This document shows, piece after piece, positions 8,577-17,282 of a stretch of DNA of 64,000 bases. Source of the stretch: Bradyrhizobium sp. sGM-13 (GTDB lineage: Bacteria > Pseudomonadota > Alphaproteobacteria > Rhizobiales > Xanthobacteraceae); NCBI RefSeq assembly GCF_018398875.1, contig NZ_JAGWDK010000007.1:62001-126000 (forward strand), written 5' to 3'. Position 1 is the stretch's first letter, and the number at the start of each line of letters is the position of its first letter. The notes below the pieces were generated by a model. The model did no database searches and was not told the DNA's origin. It was given only the letters and a program-made list of their open reading frames with translations. The position numbers and the translations under genes were made by a program.

Positions 8577-8700
8577 AAAAAAGAGCCGCCGTTTCCGGCG
8601 GCTTTTGAAGTTGATAACAGGGAGGCGTCAAACAGAGTGGACAGGAGCCACTCGGTGTCCAAACGAGGACGATGACAGTCATAATCGAGAAAGCTTAATC
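8577..8700 (-). ncRNA. Candidate small RNA with Rho-independent terminator
   Basis: On the minus strand a perfect hairpin TGGACA-CCGAGTGGCTCC-TGTCCA (8638-8661) is followed by a linker containing GCCTCCCTG. A strong terminator follows: stem AGCCGCC / GGCGGCT (8584-8603) then TTTTTT. The CCTCCC segment is complementary to Shine-Dalgarno sites, as in several alphaproteobacterial sRNAs. No convincing protein is encoded in the 500 bases between rcdA and the DUF1192 gene. The 5' end is a guess. The terminator also has four T on the other strand, so it could serve rightward transcripts. Confidence 0.45.
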
Positions 8701-8781
8701 CTTCGTAAACGAGCAATTTTCTTTAGGGATTGTTTGCCATGTCGGCCATTGGCCGAGTTTGGTGATTGACTCTAACCGCGG

Positions 8782-8900
8782 GTCGTCCCTGCGAACGCAG
8801 GGACCCATAACCACCGGCAGTCATAGTTGAGGGAAAGTCGGCCAACGGCCTGCCACAAGAAAGGCTGCGGCGTATGGGTCCCTGCGTTCGCAGGGACGAC
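8782..8900. repeat. Palindromic intergenic repeat, family B
   Basis: About 120 bases with terminal inverted repeats: GTCGTCCCTGCGAACGCAGG on the left and the complement ending GCAGGGACGAC on the right. Each arm is itself a hairpin around TTCG/CGAA. Copies occur at 24657-24773 and 61352-61469, with half-copies at 14087-14121 and 50614-50660. Confidence 0.85.
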
Positions 8901-8926
8901 ATGGTGAGAGAGCGCGTTCTAAAGTC

Positions 8927-9118
8927 CTACGTCTTGAAGAAACTGTTCGCGGCGTCCTTTGACGCGCGCTTTTTGGTGACCGCCTCTTGCAGCCGCGCGA
9001 TTTCCGAATTCAAGAGCGCAATCCGCTCCGTCAGTTCCTCGACCGAGAGCAGCGACAGGTCCTGGCCGATCTCATGGCTGATTTTCTTCCGCGGCTTGTC
9101 GTCGTCTTCGATGGCCAT
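8927..9118 (-). CDS. DUF1192 family small protein
   Basis: 63 residues, MAIEDDDKPRKKISHEIGQD then a leucine-rich coiled-coil segment LSVEELTERIALLNSEIARL and a basic tail. This matches DUF1192, short alphaproteobacterial proteins of unknown role that resemble helical adaptors. It is a single gene. The quinone oxidoreductase gene diverges from it, 120 bases away. Confidence 0.85.
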   Translation of the reverse strand: MAIEDDDKPRKKISHEIGQDLSLLSVEELTERIALLNSEIARLQEAVTKKRASKDAANSFFKT

Positions 9119-9239
9119 GCGTTTCCTCCTTTCGGCTTTTCCCAGCAGGTCTGGCCGCCCCTTCTCGCGGTTGCCAGCCGCAGCCGGGCTGGCTAATCAG
9201 GGACCGCCTTCAATTCTCAGCCTTTCACAAGGACAAATC

Positions 9240-10238
9240 ATGTCAAAGCTGCCCGCGCAAATGACCGTCATCGGCATCAGCAAGCCAGGCGGCCCCGAAG
9301 TGCTGTTGCCCGAAACCCGCAGCGTTCCAGCGCCCGGCCCAGGCGAAATTCTGGTCAAGGTGATGGCCGCCGGCGTCAACCGCCCCGACGTTGCGCAACG
9401 TTCCGGCGCTTACCCGCCGCCGCCCGGCGCCAGCGACCTGCCCGGCCTTGAAATCGCGGGCGAAGTGGTGGCGCTTGGCGAAGGCGCCAAAAAGCACAAG
9501 CTCGGCGACAAGGTGATGTCGCTGGTCGCGGGCGGTGGCTACGCCCAGTATTGCATTGCGCAAGATGCGCAGGCGATGGCGGTGCCGCCGTCGCTGTCGA
9601 TCCAGGAAGCCGGCGCGATCCCGGAAACGCTGATGACCGTCTGGCACAATGTGTTCGAGCGCGGCGGGCTCAAGCCCGGCGAAACGCTTCTGATCCACGG
9701 CGGCTCGTCCGGCATCGGCACCATGGCGATCCAGCTTGCGAAAGCGTTCGGCTCCAAGGTGCTCGTGACCGTCGGCTCTCAGGACAAGATCGACGCCTGC
9801 CTCAAGCTCGGCGCCGACCGCGCGATCAATTACAAGACCGAAGACTTCGTCGCCGTGGTCAAGGCCGAGACCAACAATGTCGGCGCCAACCTGATCCTGG
9901 ACATGGTCGCCGGCGACTATGTCGATCGCAACTATGACGCTGCTGCGGTCGACGGCCGTATCGTGCAGATCGCGACGCTCAACGGCCCCAAGGTTACCGT
10001 CAACATTGCCAAGGTGATGGTGAAGCGGCTGACCCATACCGGCTCCACGCTGCGCCCCCGTACTAATGCGGATAAGGCCGCGATGGTCGCCGCGATCGAG
10101 GCCAAGGTGATGCCGCTATTGCGCGAGGGACGTGTAAAACCGCTGATGGACAGCTCATTCCCGCTGGAAAAAGCGGCCGACGCGCACCGGCGGATGGAGA
10201 CCTCCGCACATATTGGCAAAATTGTGTTGGCGGTCTAA
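9240..10238 (+). CDS. NAD(P)H quinone oxidoreductase, zinc-independent MDR family
   Basis: 332 residues of the medium-chain dehydrogenase/reductase superfamily, PIG3/QOR branch. The N-terminal GroES-like domain contains AAGVNRPDVAQRSGAYPPPP and LPGLEIAGEV. The Rossmann domain has the NADP-binding motif IHGGSSGIGTMAIQLAK at about residues 155-171. The cysteine ligands of zinc alcohol dehydrogenases are absent. It should reduce quinones with NADPH in the cytoplasm. An ATG start at 9240 with AAGGAC just upstream is clear. It appears monocistronic, with the c-di-GMP gene 120 bases downstream. Confidence 0.9.
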   Translation: MSKLPAQMTVIGISKPGGPEVLLPETRSVPAPGPGEILVKVMAAGVNRPDVAQRSGAYPPPPGASDLPGLEIAGEVVALGEGAKKHKLGDKVMSLVAGGGYAQYCIAQDAQAMAVPPSLSIQEAGAIPETLMTVWHNVFERGGLKPGETLLIHGGSSGIGTMAIQLAKAFGSKVLVTVGSQDKIDACLKLGADRAINYKTEDFVAVVKAETNNVGANLILDMVAGDYVDRNYDAAAVDGRIVQIATLNGPKVTVNIAKVMVKRLTHTGSTLRPRTNADKAAMVAAIEAKVMPLLREGRVKPLMDSSFPLEKAADAHRRMETSAHIGKIVLAV

Positions 10239-10359
10239 CCGATCGCGAGCGAAGCGCGGGTGGAAACCCTTTGATTTGCTTCGCTTTCATGTCATTTATC
10301 GCGGCAACGCCGACCCCGTTCGCTGGGCCGGGAGAATCGCTGGTCGCGGAGTACTGACA

Positions 10360-13236
10360 TTGCGTCTGATCAGGTGCCTTGCGCTAGTTGCGCTGGGCCT
10401 CATGATTGTTATGGCCGCGCCTGCGGCGCATGCCATTGACGCGGTCAGCGTCCGCAGCGACGCGCCTGCCATCGATCTCACTGCAGTGCTCGACCACCAG
10501 CGTAGCGAAACCGATCGTATCCAGGTTTCGACAGCGCCGGGAACCGATGGCATCGTCCGCCGTATCGAAGTGCGCGCCCGCGAAGGCGGACAGAACTGGG
10601 TGGTGTTCGCGCTTGCCAACAACACCGACGACCAGCTCGACCGTCTGATCGTCGCGCCACACTATCGGATCGTGTCATCGGGTCTGTTGTGGCCCGACCT
10701 CGGCCTGTCGCGCATCGCGACCATTACGCCGTCGACCGGCGACCGCCCCGAACGGCAGGAGAGCGCGACCGCCGACATCTTCCGCATCACGCTCGACCCC
10801 GGCGCCGTCATCACCTTCGTGGCGGAGCTGCGCACCGACAAGCTGCCACAGCTCTATCTCTGGGAACCCGACGCCTACAAGGACAAAGTCAACTCGTTCA
10901 CGCTCTACCAGGGCATCGTGATCGGCATTTCCGGCCTGCTGGCGCTGGTGCTGACGATCCTGTTCGTGGTCAAGGGCAGCATCATGTTCCCCGCCGCCGC
11001 CGCGCTGGCCTGGGCGGTGCTGGTTTATATCGGTGTCGATTTCGGCTTTTGGGGCAAGGTGCTCGACATGTCGAACAATGCCGAGCGCGTCTGGCGCGCG
11101 GCCGGCGAAGCGATCCTCGCAGCGACGCTGCTGGTGTTTCTGTTCGCCTATCTCAACTTAAGCCGCTGGCATGTGCGCTATTCCCACATCACCGTCGGCT
11201 GGCTGGCCTTCCTCGGATCGCTGGTGGCGCTGGCGCTGTTCGATCCCGCGGTCGCCTCCGGCATTGCGCGCATCTCGCTGGTCTTAATCGCCTTCGCCGG
11301 CTTTGCGCTGATCGTCTATCTCTCGACGCATGGTTTCGACCGCGCGGTGTTGTTGATCCCGACCTGGTTCCTGCTGGTGGTCTGGGTGATCGCCGCCGGC
11401 ATGACGGTGGCGGGAAGCGTCACCAACGACATCGTAGGCCCGGCGCTGCTCGGCGGCCTCGTGCTGATCGTGATGCTGATCGGATTTACGGTGATGCAGC
11501 ACGCGTTCGCCGGCGGCGGCGCGACAACGGGCATTGTCTCCGATATCGAGCGCCGCGCGCTGGCGCTGACCGGCTCCGGCGACCTGATCTGGGACTGGGA
11601 CGTCTCTGCCGACAAGGTATTCACCAGCCCGGAGACCGAAAGCCTGCTGGGGTTGAAGCGGGGCACGCTGGAAGGTCCGGCCGCAAAATGGCTGGAGGTG
11701 CTGCACCCGCTCGACCAGGACCGCTTCCGTGCCGCGCTGGACAGCGTGCTCGACCAGCGCCGCGGCCGGCTCGTGCAGGATTTCCGCCTGCGCACGCCTG
11801 ACGGCCACTTCATGTGGTTCGCGCTGAAGGCGCGCCCGGTGGTCGGCTCCGACGGCGAAGTCTCGCGCGTGGTCGGCACGCTGACCGACGTCACCGAAAT
11901 CAAGAACGCCGAAGAGCGCATGCTGCACGACTCCGTGCATGACAACCTCACCGGCCTGCCCAACCGCAAACTGTTCATGGATCGCCTCGGCGCGGTGGCA
12001 AATTTCGCCAAGAGCATGCCGAACCTGCGGCCGACGCTGATGGTGATCGACCTCGATCGATTCAAGCAGGTCAACGATTCCGTCGGCATTGCGGTCGGCG
12101 ACTCCATCCTGCTGACGCTGGCGCGGCGGCTGACGCGCATCCTGAAACCGCAGGATACGCTGGCGCGCCTGGCCGGCGACCAGTTCGGCCTGATCCTGAT
12201 GTCGGAACAGGACCCGGCACGTATCACCGCCTTCGCCGAAACCATCCGCAAGACCATCCGCGCGCCGATCGCCTTCAACGACCGCGAGATCTTCCTGACC
12301 GCTTCCATCGGGCTCGCGCTGTCGGATCCGCAGACGCAATTGTCCGACGAGATCATCAAGGACGCCGAGCTTGCGATGTATCACTCCAAGCGGATCGGCG
12401 GCGACCGCATCGACGTCTACAAGCCGGCGATGCGCGCGCGAAAGACCGACCGCCTGACGCTGGAAAGCGAATTGCGCCGGGCCATCGAGCGGCAGGAAAT
12501 CACTATTCTCTACCAGCCGATCGTGCGGCTGGAAGACCGCTCGATCGCCGGCTTTGAGGCGCTGGCGCGCTGGGATCATCCCAAGCTCGGGCGGATGTCG
12601 CCGTCGGAATTCATCACGATTGCCGAGGAAATCGGCCTGATCGTCGACCTCGGCATGTTCGTGCTGGACCAGACCGCGCGGCAGCTCTCGGTGTGGCAGC
12701 GCGCGATGCGCTCGCGCGAACCGATCTTCGCCTCCGTCAACGTTTCCTCGCGGCAGTTGCTCCGCCACGACTTGATCCACGATATCCGCACCGTGCTGTC
12801 GCGTTCGTCGGTGGCGCGCGGCACGCTTAAGCTGGAGCTCACCGAGTCGCTTGTGATGGAGAATCCGGAGCATGCGGCACAGATGCTGGCGCGCATTCGC
12901 GAACTCGGCACCGGACTGTCGCTGGACGATTTCGGCACCGGCCATTCCTCGCTGGCGTACCTGCAGCGCTTCCCCTTCGACACTATCAAGATCGACCAGT
13001 CCTTCGTGCGCACCACCAGCCGCGGCACGCGGCCGGTGATCCTCAAATCGATCATTGCGCTGGCGCATGACCTCGGCATGGATGTGGTGGCGGAAGGCGC
13101 GGAGACGGATTCAGATGCCGTCGAGCTCTATCAATTGGGCTGCGAATACGCGCAAGGCTTTGCCTTCGGCGAGCCGATGGATGCGGATGCCGCGATGCGG
13201 CTATTGACCGAAGAACGGCTGGAAGCGGCGAGCTAA
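10360..13236 (+). CDS. Membrane GGDEF-EAL c-di-GMP protein with 7TM sensor and PAS
   Basis: About 958 residues. A signal peptide (ending APAAHA) leads an exported beta-rich domain (about 28-185). Seven or so helices (about 190-385) follow, resembling 7TMR-DISM receptors, then a PAS domain (about 405-520), GGDEF (about 525-690) and EAL (about 700-955). The cyclase motif reads AGDQF instead of GGDEF, so synthesis is probably lost. The EAL side has EALARW, ELTESLVMEN and DDFGTG, so phosphodiesterase activity is likely. The start is a TTG at 10360 with GGAG eight bases upstream; it places the signal peptide at the N-terminus. Upstream in-frame codons look non-coding. Confidence 0.87.
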   Translation: MRLIRCLALVALGLMIVMAAPAAHAIDAVSVRSDAPAIDLTAVLDHQRSETDRIQVSTAPGTDGIVRRIEVRAREGGQNWVVFALANNTDDQLDRLIVAPHYRIVSSGLLWPDLGLSRIATITPSTGDRPERQESATADIFRITLDPGAVITFVAELRTDKLPQLYLWEPDAYKDKVNSFTLYQGIVIGISGLLALVLTILFVVKGSIMFPAAAALAWAVLVYIGVDFGFWGKVLDMSNNAERVWRAAGEAILAATLLVFLFAYLNLSRWHVRYSHITVGWLAFLGSLVALALFDPAVASGIARISLVLIAFAGFALIVYLSTHGFDRAVLLIPTWFLLVVWVIAAGMTVAGSVTNDIVGPALLGGLVLIVMLIGFTVMQHAFAGGGATTGIVSDIERRALALTGSGDLIWDWDVSADKVFTSPETESLLGLKRGTLEGPAAKWLEVLHPLDQDRFRAALDSVLDQRRGRLVQDFRLRTPDGHFMWFALKARPVVGSDGEVSRVVGTLTDVTEIKNAEERMLHDSVHDNLTGLPNRKLFMDRLGAVANFAKSMPNLRPTLMVIDLDRFKQVNDSVGIAVGDSILLTLARRLTRILKPQDTLARLAGDQFGLILMSEQDPARITAFAETIRKTIRAPIAFNDREIFLTASIGLALSDPQTQLSDEIIKDAELAMYHSKRIGGDRIDVYKPAMRARKTDRLTLESELRRAIERQEITILYQPIVRLEDRSIAGFEALARWDHPKLGRMSPSEFITIAEEIGLIVDLGMFVLDQTARQLSVWQRAMRSREPIFASVNVSSRQLLRHDLIHDIRTVLSRSSVARGTLKLELTESLVMENPEHAAQMLARIRELGTGLSLDDFGTGHSSLAYLQRFPFDTIKIDQSFVRTTSRGTRPVILKSIIALAHDLGMDVVAEGAETDSDAVELYQLGCEYAQGFAFGEPMDADAAMRLLTEERLEAAS

Positions 13237-13264
13237 CCGCTGCGGCACGAGCCCTCTGAGGGGT

Positions 13265-13314
13265 GTATCGTCGCATGATACAAAGTCCTTGCGTTCTGTA
13301 TCAATACGTGATAC
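13265..13314 (+). promoter_or_regulatory. Paired dyad operator of the HigBA module
   Basis: Two 17-base dyads of the form GTATC-N7-GATAC lie at 13265-13281 and 13298-13314, offset by 33 bases (about three helical turns), just before the toxin start at 13325. HigA-type antitoxins bind such palindromes to repress their own operon, so these are probably the operators. The -35 and -10 boxes likely overlap them. Confidence 0.7.
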
Positions 13315-13324
13315 GTAAGGGCTT

Positions 13325-13604
13325 GTGATCAAGAGCTTCAAGAATGATCTGGCCCGTGCCGCCTTCGAAGGCGAAACGACAAAGGGCTTTCCGGCCGATC
13401 TGCTCAAGGTGGCCCGCCGCAAGCTTCAGTACCTGAACGCGGCGATTTCCTTGAGACCTTCGTTCCCCTCCAGGAAATCGGCTGGAAGCCCTGAAGGGTG
13501 ACAGGGGCGGACAACACTCCATTCGCGTGAACGATCAGTTCCGCATCTGCTTCGTGTGGACCAAGGACGGACCGAAAGACGTCGAATTCACGGACTACCA
13601 CTAG
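13325..13604 (+). pseudogene. higB: HigB/RelE-family toxin, frameshifted
   Basis: The first part reads VIKSFKNDLARAAFEGETTK and on to RRKLQYLNAA. The second part, in another frame, reads [19 protein letters not shown] then [15 protein letters not shown] to a TDYH end. Together they make a near-complete HigB-type mRNA interferase of about 93 residues. The frame changes within about 13440-13465, and the best alignment needs two one-base losses. Translation from the GTG start would end at the TGA near 13500, so the toxin should be inactive. The antitoxin gene remains intact downstream. Sequencing error in this short stretch is the main alternative. Confidence 0.75.
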
Positions 13605-13653
13605 CCACACTGAGACTGCCGAAGGGCAGGCCCCAGATTTGGAGAAGTCGCAC

Positions 13654-13956
13654 ATGGCAAAAAAACTGGCACCGATGCACCCCGGAGAAGTTCTCCGAGA
13701 AGAGTTCTTGAAGCCGCTCGGGCTCTCGCCAGGTGCGCTGGCGAAGGCGTGCGGCGTCCCCCGCACCAGGATCGAGCGCATTGCGAGCGAAAACACCAAC
13801 ATCACGGCGGATACGGCTCTCAGGCTGTCCAAGGCGCTCAATACGTCAGCCCTGCTCTGGCTTAACCTACAGAACGCCTATGACGTGCAGACGGCTGAGC
13901 GCGAGCTCGGCAAGCAACTGGAAAAGATCAAGCCGGTGATTGCTGATGCTGCCTGA
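13654..13956 (+). CDS. higA: HigA-family antitoxin, XRE-type HTH
   Basis: 100 residues: MAKKLAPMHPGEVLREEFLK, the HigA/VapI signature, then a helix-turn-helix (LSPGALAKACGVPRTRIERI) and a helical C-terminus. HigA neutralises HigB and represses the operon at palindromic operators. It lies 50 bases after the damaged toxin gene. The ATG at 13654 is preceded by GGAGAAG. With a dead toxin it may act only as an autorepressor or be drifting toward loss. Confidence 0.9.
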   Translation: MAKKLAPMHPGEVLREEFLKPLGLSPGALAKACGVPRTRIERIASENTNITADTALRLSKALNTSALLWLNLQNAYDVQTAERELGKQLEKIKPVIADAA

Positions 13957-14086
13957 GGCCGTAATGCCCGCTATTCTTCCACAGATCGGAGACCGAAATC
14001 CGCACCGTTAGCAAGGCAGGTGCCCATACGCCGCGGCTTTTGCGTGAAATGATGGGGCCAATTGCCTTCGCTACAACAAGGCCCCG

Positions 14087-14121
14087 GTGGTTATGGGTAT
14101 CCGCGTTCGCTGGGGCGACGG
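14087..14121. repeat. Half copy of palindromic repeat family B
   Basis: GGTTATGGGTATCCGCGTTC to GGGGCGACG resembles the right arm of family B, with several changes. It encodes the last residues and stop of the DUF7662 gene on the other strand. Confidence 0.55.
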
Positions 14122-14375
14122 CGGTCTTGAGGCATTCTCTTGAACTTCACGCTCTTTCCATCCGCCTGCCGCGTTGCAATGTAGCCGGCTTCGAGGCAGG
14201 CCTCGCGCTGCGGCATCTTCTCCTGCGGGCTTCGCAACGTCTCCCACCATGACGCACGGTGCGCGGCGCGCGGCAGCGCCGCATCGATGATCTCCTCGAT
14301 CTCTTCGAAGCTCAGCACGAACTCGGTGCGCGTCTGCGCCTTCAGATAGTCCCGCAACGGATCGTAAACGTTCAC
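14091..14375 (-). CDS. DUF7662 domain protein
   Basis: About 94 residues. The segments YDPLRDYLKAQTR, LSFEEIEEIIDAALP and AHRASWWE with a following Arg/Gly-rich strand match DUF7662, a small domain of unknown function often found near nucleic-acid-related or phage-defence genes. I chose the GTG at 14373-14375 because AGAGGA lies just upstream and YDPL should be near the start. The last residues (about SERGYP) come from repeat family B. No operon partner is visible; it diverges from the diguanylate cyclase gene. Confidence 0.7.
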   Translation of the reverse strand: MNVYDPLRDYLKAQTRTEFVLSFEEIEEIIDAALPRAAHRASWWETLRSPQEKMPQREACLEAGYIATRQADGKSVKFKRMPQDRRRPSERGYP

Positions 14376-14508
14376 ACGTGTCCTCTTGAGCGAATTGCAC
14401 AAAACCGTCGGCGCCGGCAACCGAATGTTAACTGTCTACCATATCGCCGTCGCCGCTTAAGACCGCAACAATTTATCCGGCGCATACCGGAAGGCTTGGA
14501 GCGGATGA

Positions 14509-16035
14509 ATGCTATTCGAGCGGCAAAGCGACGTAGCCAGAAAGGGTTGGTTCAGGAAAGACTCCGGCCGCCGCCCCTGGCGATTGTCCGTAAAGCTTCT
14601 GATCGCGTCGTCGGTCGCGGCCGTGATCGGTTTCTCCGCGATTTGCACCAGCGTCATGTTCGACATGCGCCGCGGCGAGGAAGAGCTGGCGCGTCAAACG
14701 CTGGAAAATCTGGCCTCGAGCATCGACTCCGATATCAGCCGGAATATCGAACTCTACGATCTGTCGCTGCGTAACGTCGCCACCAATCTGGTGGTGCCGG
14801 AGATCGAAAAGGTCAGCAAGGAGATTCGCCACCTGATTCTGTTCGATCATGCCGCGACCGCCAGGCATTTCGGCGCGATCCAGGTGCTCGACGCGCAGGG
14901 TAAACTGATCATCGATGCGGCAAGCCTCGACCCCGTGCCGGAGGATCGCAGCGATGAGGAATACTTCTTCGTCCATCGCGACAGGCCCGACGTGGGCTTG
15001 TACATGAGCCGTCCGATGCTGCATCGCAGCGCCTATTCGATCGTGCTCAGTCGACGCATCGCCGATGCCGATGGTGGTTTTCTCGGTGTGGTCGTGGGCT
15101 CGATCCGCTTCAGCTATTTCCACGATTTGTTCGGGCGGCTGACACTCGATCCCACCGACACGATCACGGTATTGCGCCGTGACCGGACGATCATCATGCG
15201 CAAGCCATTCGATCTCGACATCGTCGGCAAAAATCTGGCAGAGCGAAGAAACTGGAATCCGGCAAATCTGCAGCAAGGCGGATCCTACGTCGGGGTCGGA
15301 CCGGTGGACCCGACACCGCGGCTTTACGTTCGAAGCGCCAATACGAGCCTGTTCTTTGTCGTAGTCGGAAAACCGCTGGCGAGCATCCTGAGCCTCTGGC
15401 ACCGGGAGGTGATCCGGATCGGCGCGGTCATGGTGGCCCTGATCCTGTTCGTGCTCGGCACCACATTGTTTCTCGCGCGCGAGATCGGCCGCCGCGCCGA
15501 GGCCGAGGAAAAGCTGGAAGAGCTTGCGACCACCGACGCGCTCACCGGCCTGAAGAACCGGCGCAAATTCGATTCCGAGATCGACCTGGAATGGCGGCGG
15601 GCGACGCGCAACCAGACCCCGGTCGCGGTGCTGATGATCGATGCCGATCATTTCAAATCGTTCAATGACACGTTTGGACATCAGGCCGGCGACCAGGTGC
15701 TGGTCGGCATTGCGATCTGCATTTCGGATTCGGTGGGGCGGGCCGGCGACTGTCCGGCCAGATACGGCGGCGAGGAATTCGCGGTACTTCTGCCCGGCCT
15801 CTCTGCGGTGGAAGCGCTCACCGTCGCCGAAACCATCCGCGTCAAAGTCGAACAATGGGCCGAATACCCCAGCGTGACGACGGTGAGTATCGGCGTGGCG
15901 AGCATGACGCCCACGGCAGCGATCGATTGGTCCTATCTGATCGAAGCGGCCGACAAGGCCCTCTACGCGGCCAAGGCCAACGGCCGCAACCAGTCGGTGG
16001 TCGCCGCCATCCCGCAGCTTGCGCTGGTGGCTTAG
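14509..16035 (+). CDS. Membrane diguanylate cyclase with periplasmic sensor
   Basis: 508 residues. A basic N-terminus, a membrane helix (about 30-50), a long periplasmic double-Cache-like sensor (about 55-290), a second helix (about 300-325) and a GGDEF domain (about 345-500). The active motif GGEEF is intact at about 420. An RxxD inhibitory site (RAGD) lies five residues before it, so it should make c-di-GMP and be product-inhibited. Together with the degenerate-GGDEF/EAL protein at 10360-13236 it gives an opposing pair in the same region. The signal sensed is unknown. Confidence 0.9.
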   Translation: MLFERQSDVARKGWFRKDSGRRPWRLSVKLLIASSVAAVIGFSAICTSVMFDMRRGEEELARQTLENLASSIDSDISRNIELYDLSLRNVATNLVVPEIEKVSKEIRHLILFDHAATARHFGAIQVLDAQGKLIIDAASLDPVPEDRSDEEYFFVHRDRPDVGLYMSRPMLHRSAYSIVLSRRIADADGGFLGVVVGSIRFSYFHDLFGRLTLDPTDTITVLRRDRTIIMRKPFDLDIVGKNLAERRNWNPANLQQGGSYVGVGPVDPTPRLYVRSANTSLFFVVVGKPLASILSLWHREVIRIGAVMVALILFVLGTTLFLAREIGRRAEAEEKLEELATTDALTGLKNRRKFDSEIDLEWRRATRNQTPVAVLMIDADHFKSFNDTFGHQAGDQVLVGIAICISDSVGRAGDCPARYGGEEFAVLLPGLSAVEALTVAETIRVKVEQWAEYPSVTTVSIGVASMTPTAAIDWSYLIEAADKALYAAKANGRNQSVVAAIPQLALVA

Positions 16036-16046
16036 GGCACAGTCTC

Positions 16047-16143
16047 GTCATGCCCGCGAAGGCGGGCATCCAGTACGCTGCGCCGCTTATGATCAATCAC
16101 CAATGCCGCGGAGTACTGGATCATCCGCCTTCGCGGATGATGA
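16047..16143. repeat. Palindromic intergenic repeat, family D
   Basis: Bounded by GTCATGCCCGCGAAGGCGGG on the left and CGCCTTCGCGGATGATGAC on the right, with inner CCAGTACGC / GTACTGG segments. It lies between the convergent cyclase and galU genes. A partner copy is at 54711-54801. Confidence 0.75.
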
Positions 16144-16175
16144 CAGCGGAGGAATGCGGAATGCGTCCCTCGCCC

Positions 16176-17054
16176 CTATTCGACCAGATACTTCTTCATC
16201 TCCGCGCGCAGGCCTTCGCGCAGCTCGGCGCGCGCCATGCCGTAGGCGATGTTGGCGCGAAGGAAGCCGGATTTCGAGCCGCAGTCGTGCCGCTCGCCCT
16301 CGAATTCCACGCCGTAGAACTTTTGCATCTTGGCGAGAGTTTTCATCGCATCGGTGAGCTGGATCTCGTTGCCTGCGCCGCGCTCCTGGGTTTCCAGGAT
16401 CTTGAAGATTTCCGGCTGCAGGATGTAACGCCCGGTGATCGAAAGGTTTGACGGCGCGGTGCCCTTCGGCGGTTTCTCCACCATGCCGTCGACCTCGAAC
16501 ATGTTTTTGGCGAGGCGCTTGCCGACGCCGCAGATGCCGTATTGGTGGGTGAGATCGTCGGGCACCGCCTCCACCGCGAGCAGATTGGATTTAGCGCCGA
16601 GTTTCGCTGCGGCCTCGATCATCTGCTTCAAGCAACCCGGGCTGTTGAGCACCAGTTCGTCCGGCAGCACCACGGCGAACGGCTCATCGCCAACAATATC
16701 GCGCGCGCACCAGACCGCGTGACCGAGGCCGAGCGGCGCCTGCTGGCGGGTGAAACTCATGGCGCCGGCTTCGGGCTGGTCGCGCGCTAGGATGTCCTGC
16801 TCGGCCTTCTTGCCGCGCGCGGCGAGCGTGGTGTCGAGCTCGAACATCCGGTCGAAATGATCTTCGATCACTCCCTTGTTGCGCCCGGTGACGAAGACGA
16901 AATGCTCAATGCCGGCCTCCTTGGCCTCGTCGACCACGTATTGAATCAGCGGCTTGTCGACGATAGTCAGCATTTCCTTCGGCATCGCCTTGGTGGCGGG
17001 CAGGACGCGGGTGCCGAGGCCGGCGACCGGGAAGACGGCTTTACGGATTTTCAT
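16176..17054 (-). CDS. galU: UTP-glucose-1-phosphate uridylyltransferase
   Basis: 292 residues of the nucleotidyltransferase family. The N-terminal MKIRKAVFPVAGLGTRVLPA is the UTP-binding GLGTR motif followed by the catalytic PKEML Lys region. Later blocks VVDEAKEAGIEHFVFVTGR and EKPPKG are typical. It makes UDP-glucose for exopolysaccharide, LPS and periplasmic glucans. The ATG at 17052-17054 is the conserved start. It is a single gene diverging from the lytic transglycosylase. Confidence 0.95.
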   Translation of the reverse strand: MKIRKAVFPVAGLGTRVLPATKAMPKEMLTIVDKPLIQYVVDEAKEAGIEHFVFVTGRNKGVIEDHFDRMFELDTTLAARGKKAEQDILARDQPEAGAMSFTRQQAPLGLGHAVWCARDIVGDEPFAVVLPDELVLNSPGCLKQMIEAAAKLGAKSNLLAVEAVPDDLTHQYGICGVGKRLAKNMFEVDGMVEKPPKGTAPSNLSITGRYILQPEIFKILETQERGAGNEIQLTDAMKTLAKMQKFYGVEFEGERHDCGSKSGFLRANIAYGMARAELREGLRAEMKKYLVE

Positions 17055-17282
17055 GGGATGTCGGGCGCCTTGATATTGAGAAACTTCGAAATGCGGAAAG
17101 TCGCTTTGATTGCACGTTGATAGCCGGTTTGCACCCCTGAACAAAGGCGGATGTATGGTGGCCTTCCTCCCTTGCACCTCCCCTTGCGCTCGCCGGCTGC
17201 GACAACAAAATGGCCTCTGTTAAGCTATTGGAAACCGTGGCAGGGCCTTCTGGCACGGGGTTGTTACGATGGACGGCACGGC

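Noticed and set aside
11284..13068. A 594-codon minus-strand frame opposite the GGDEF-EAL gene
   Set aside because: Antisense shadow of a strongly conserved gene; no ribosome site and no family features.
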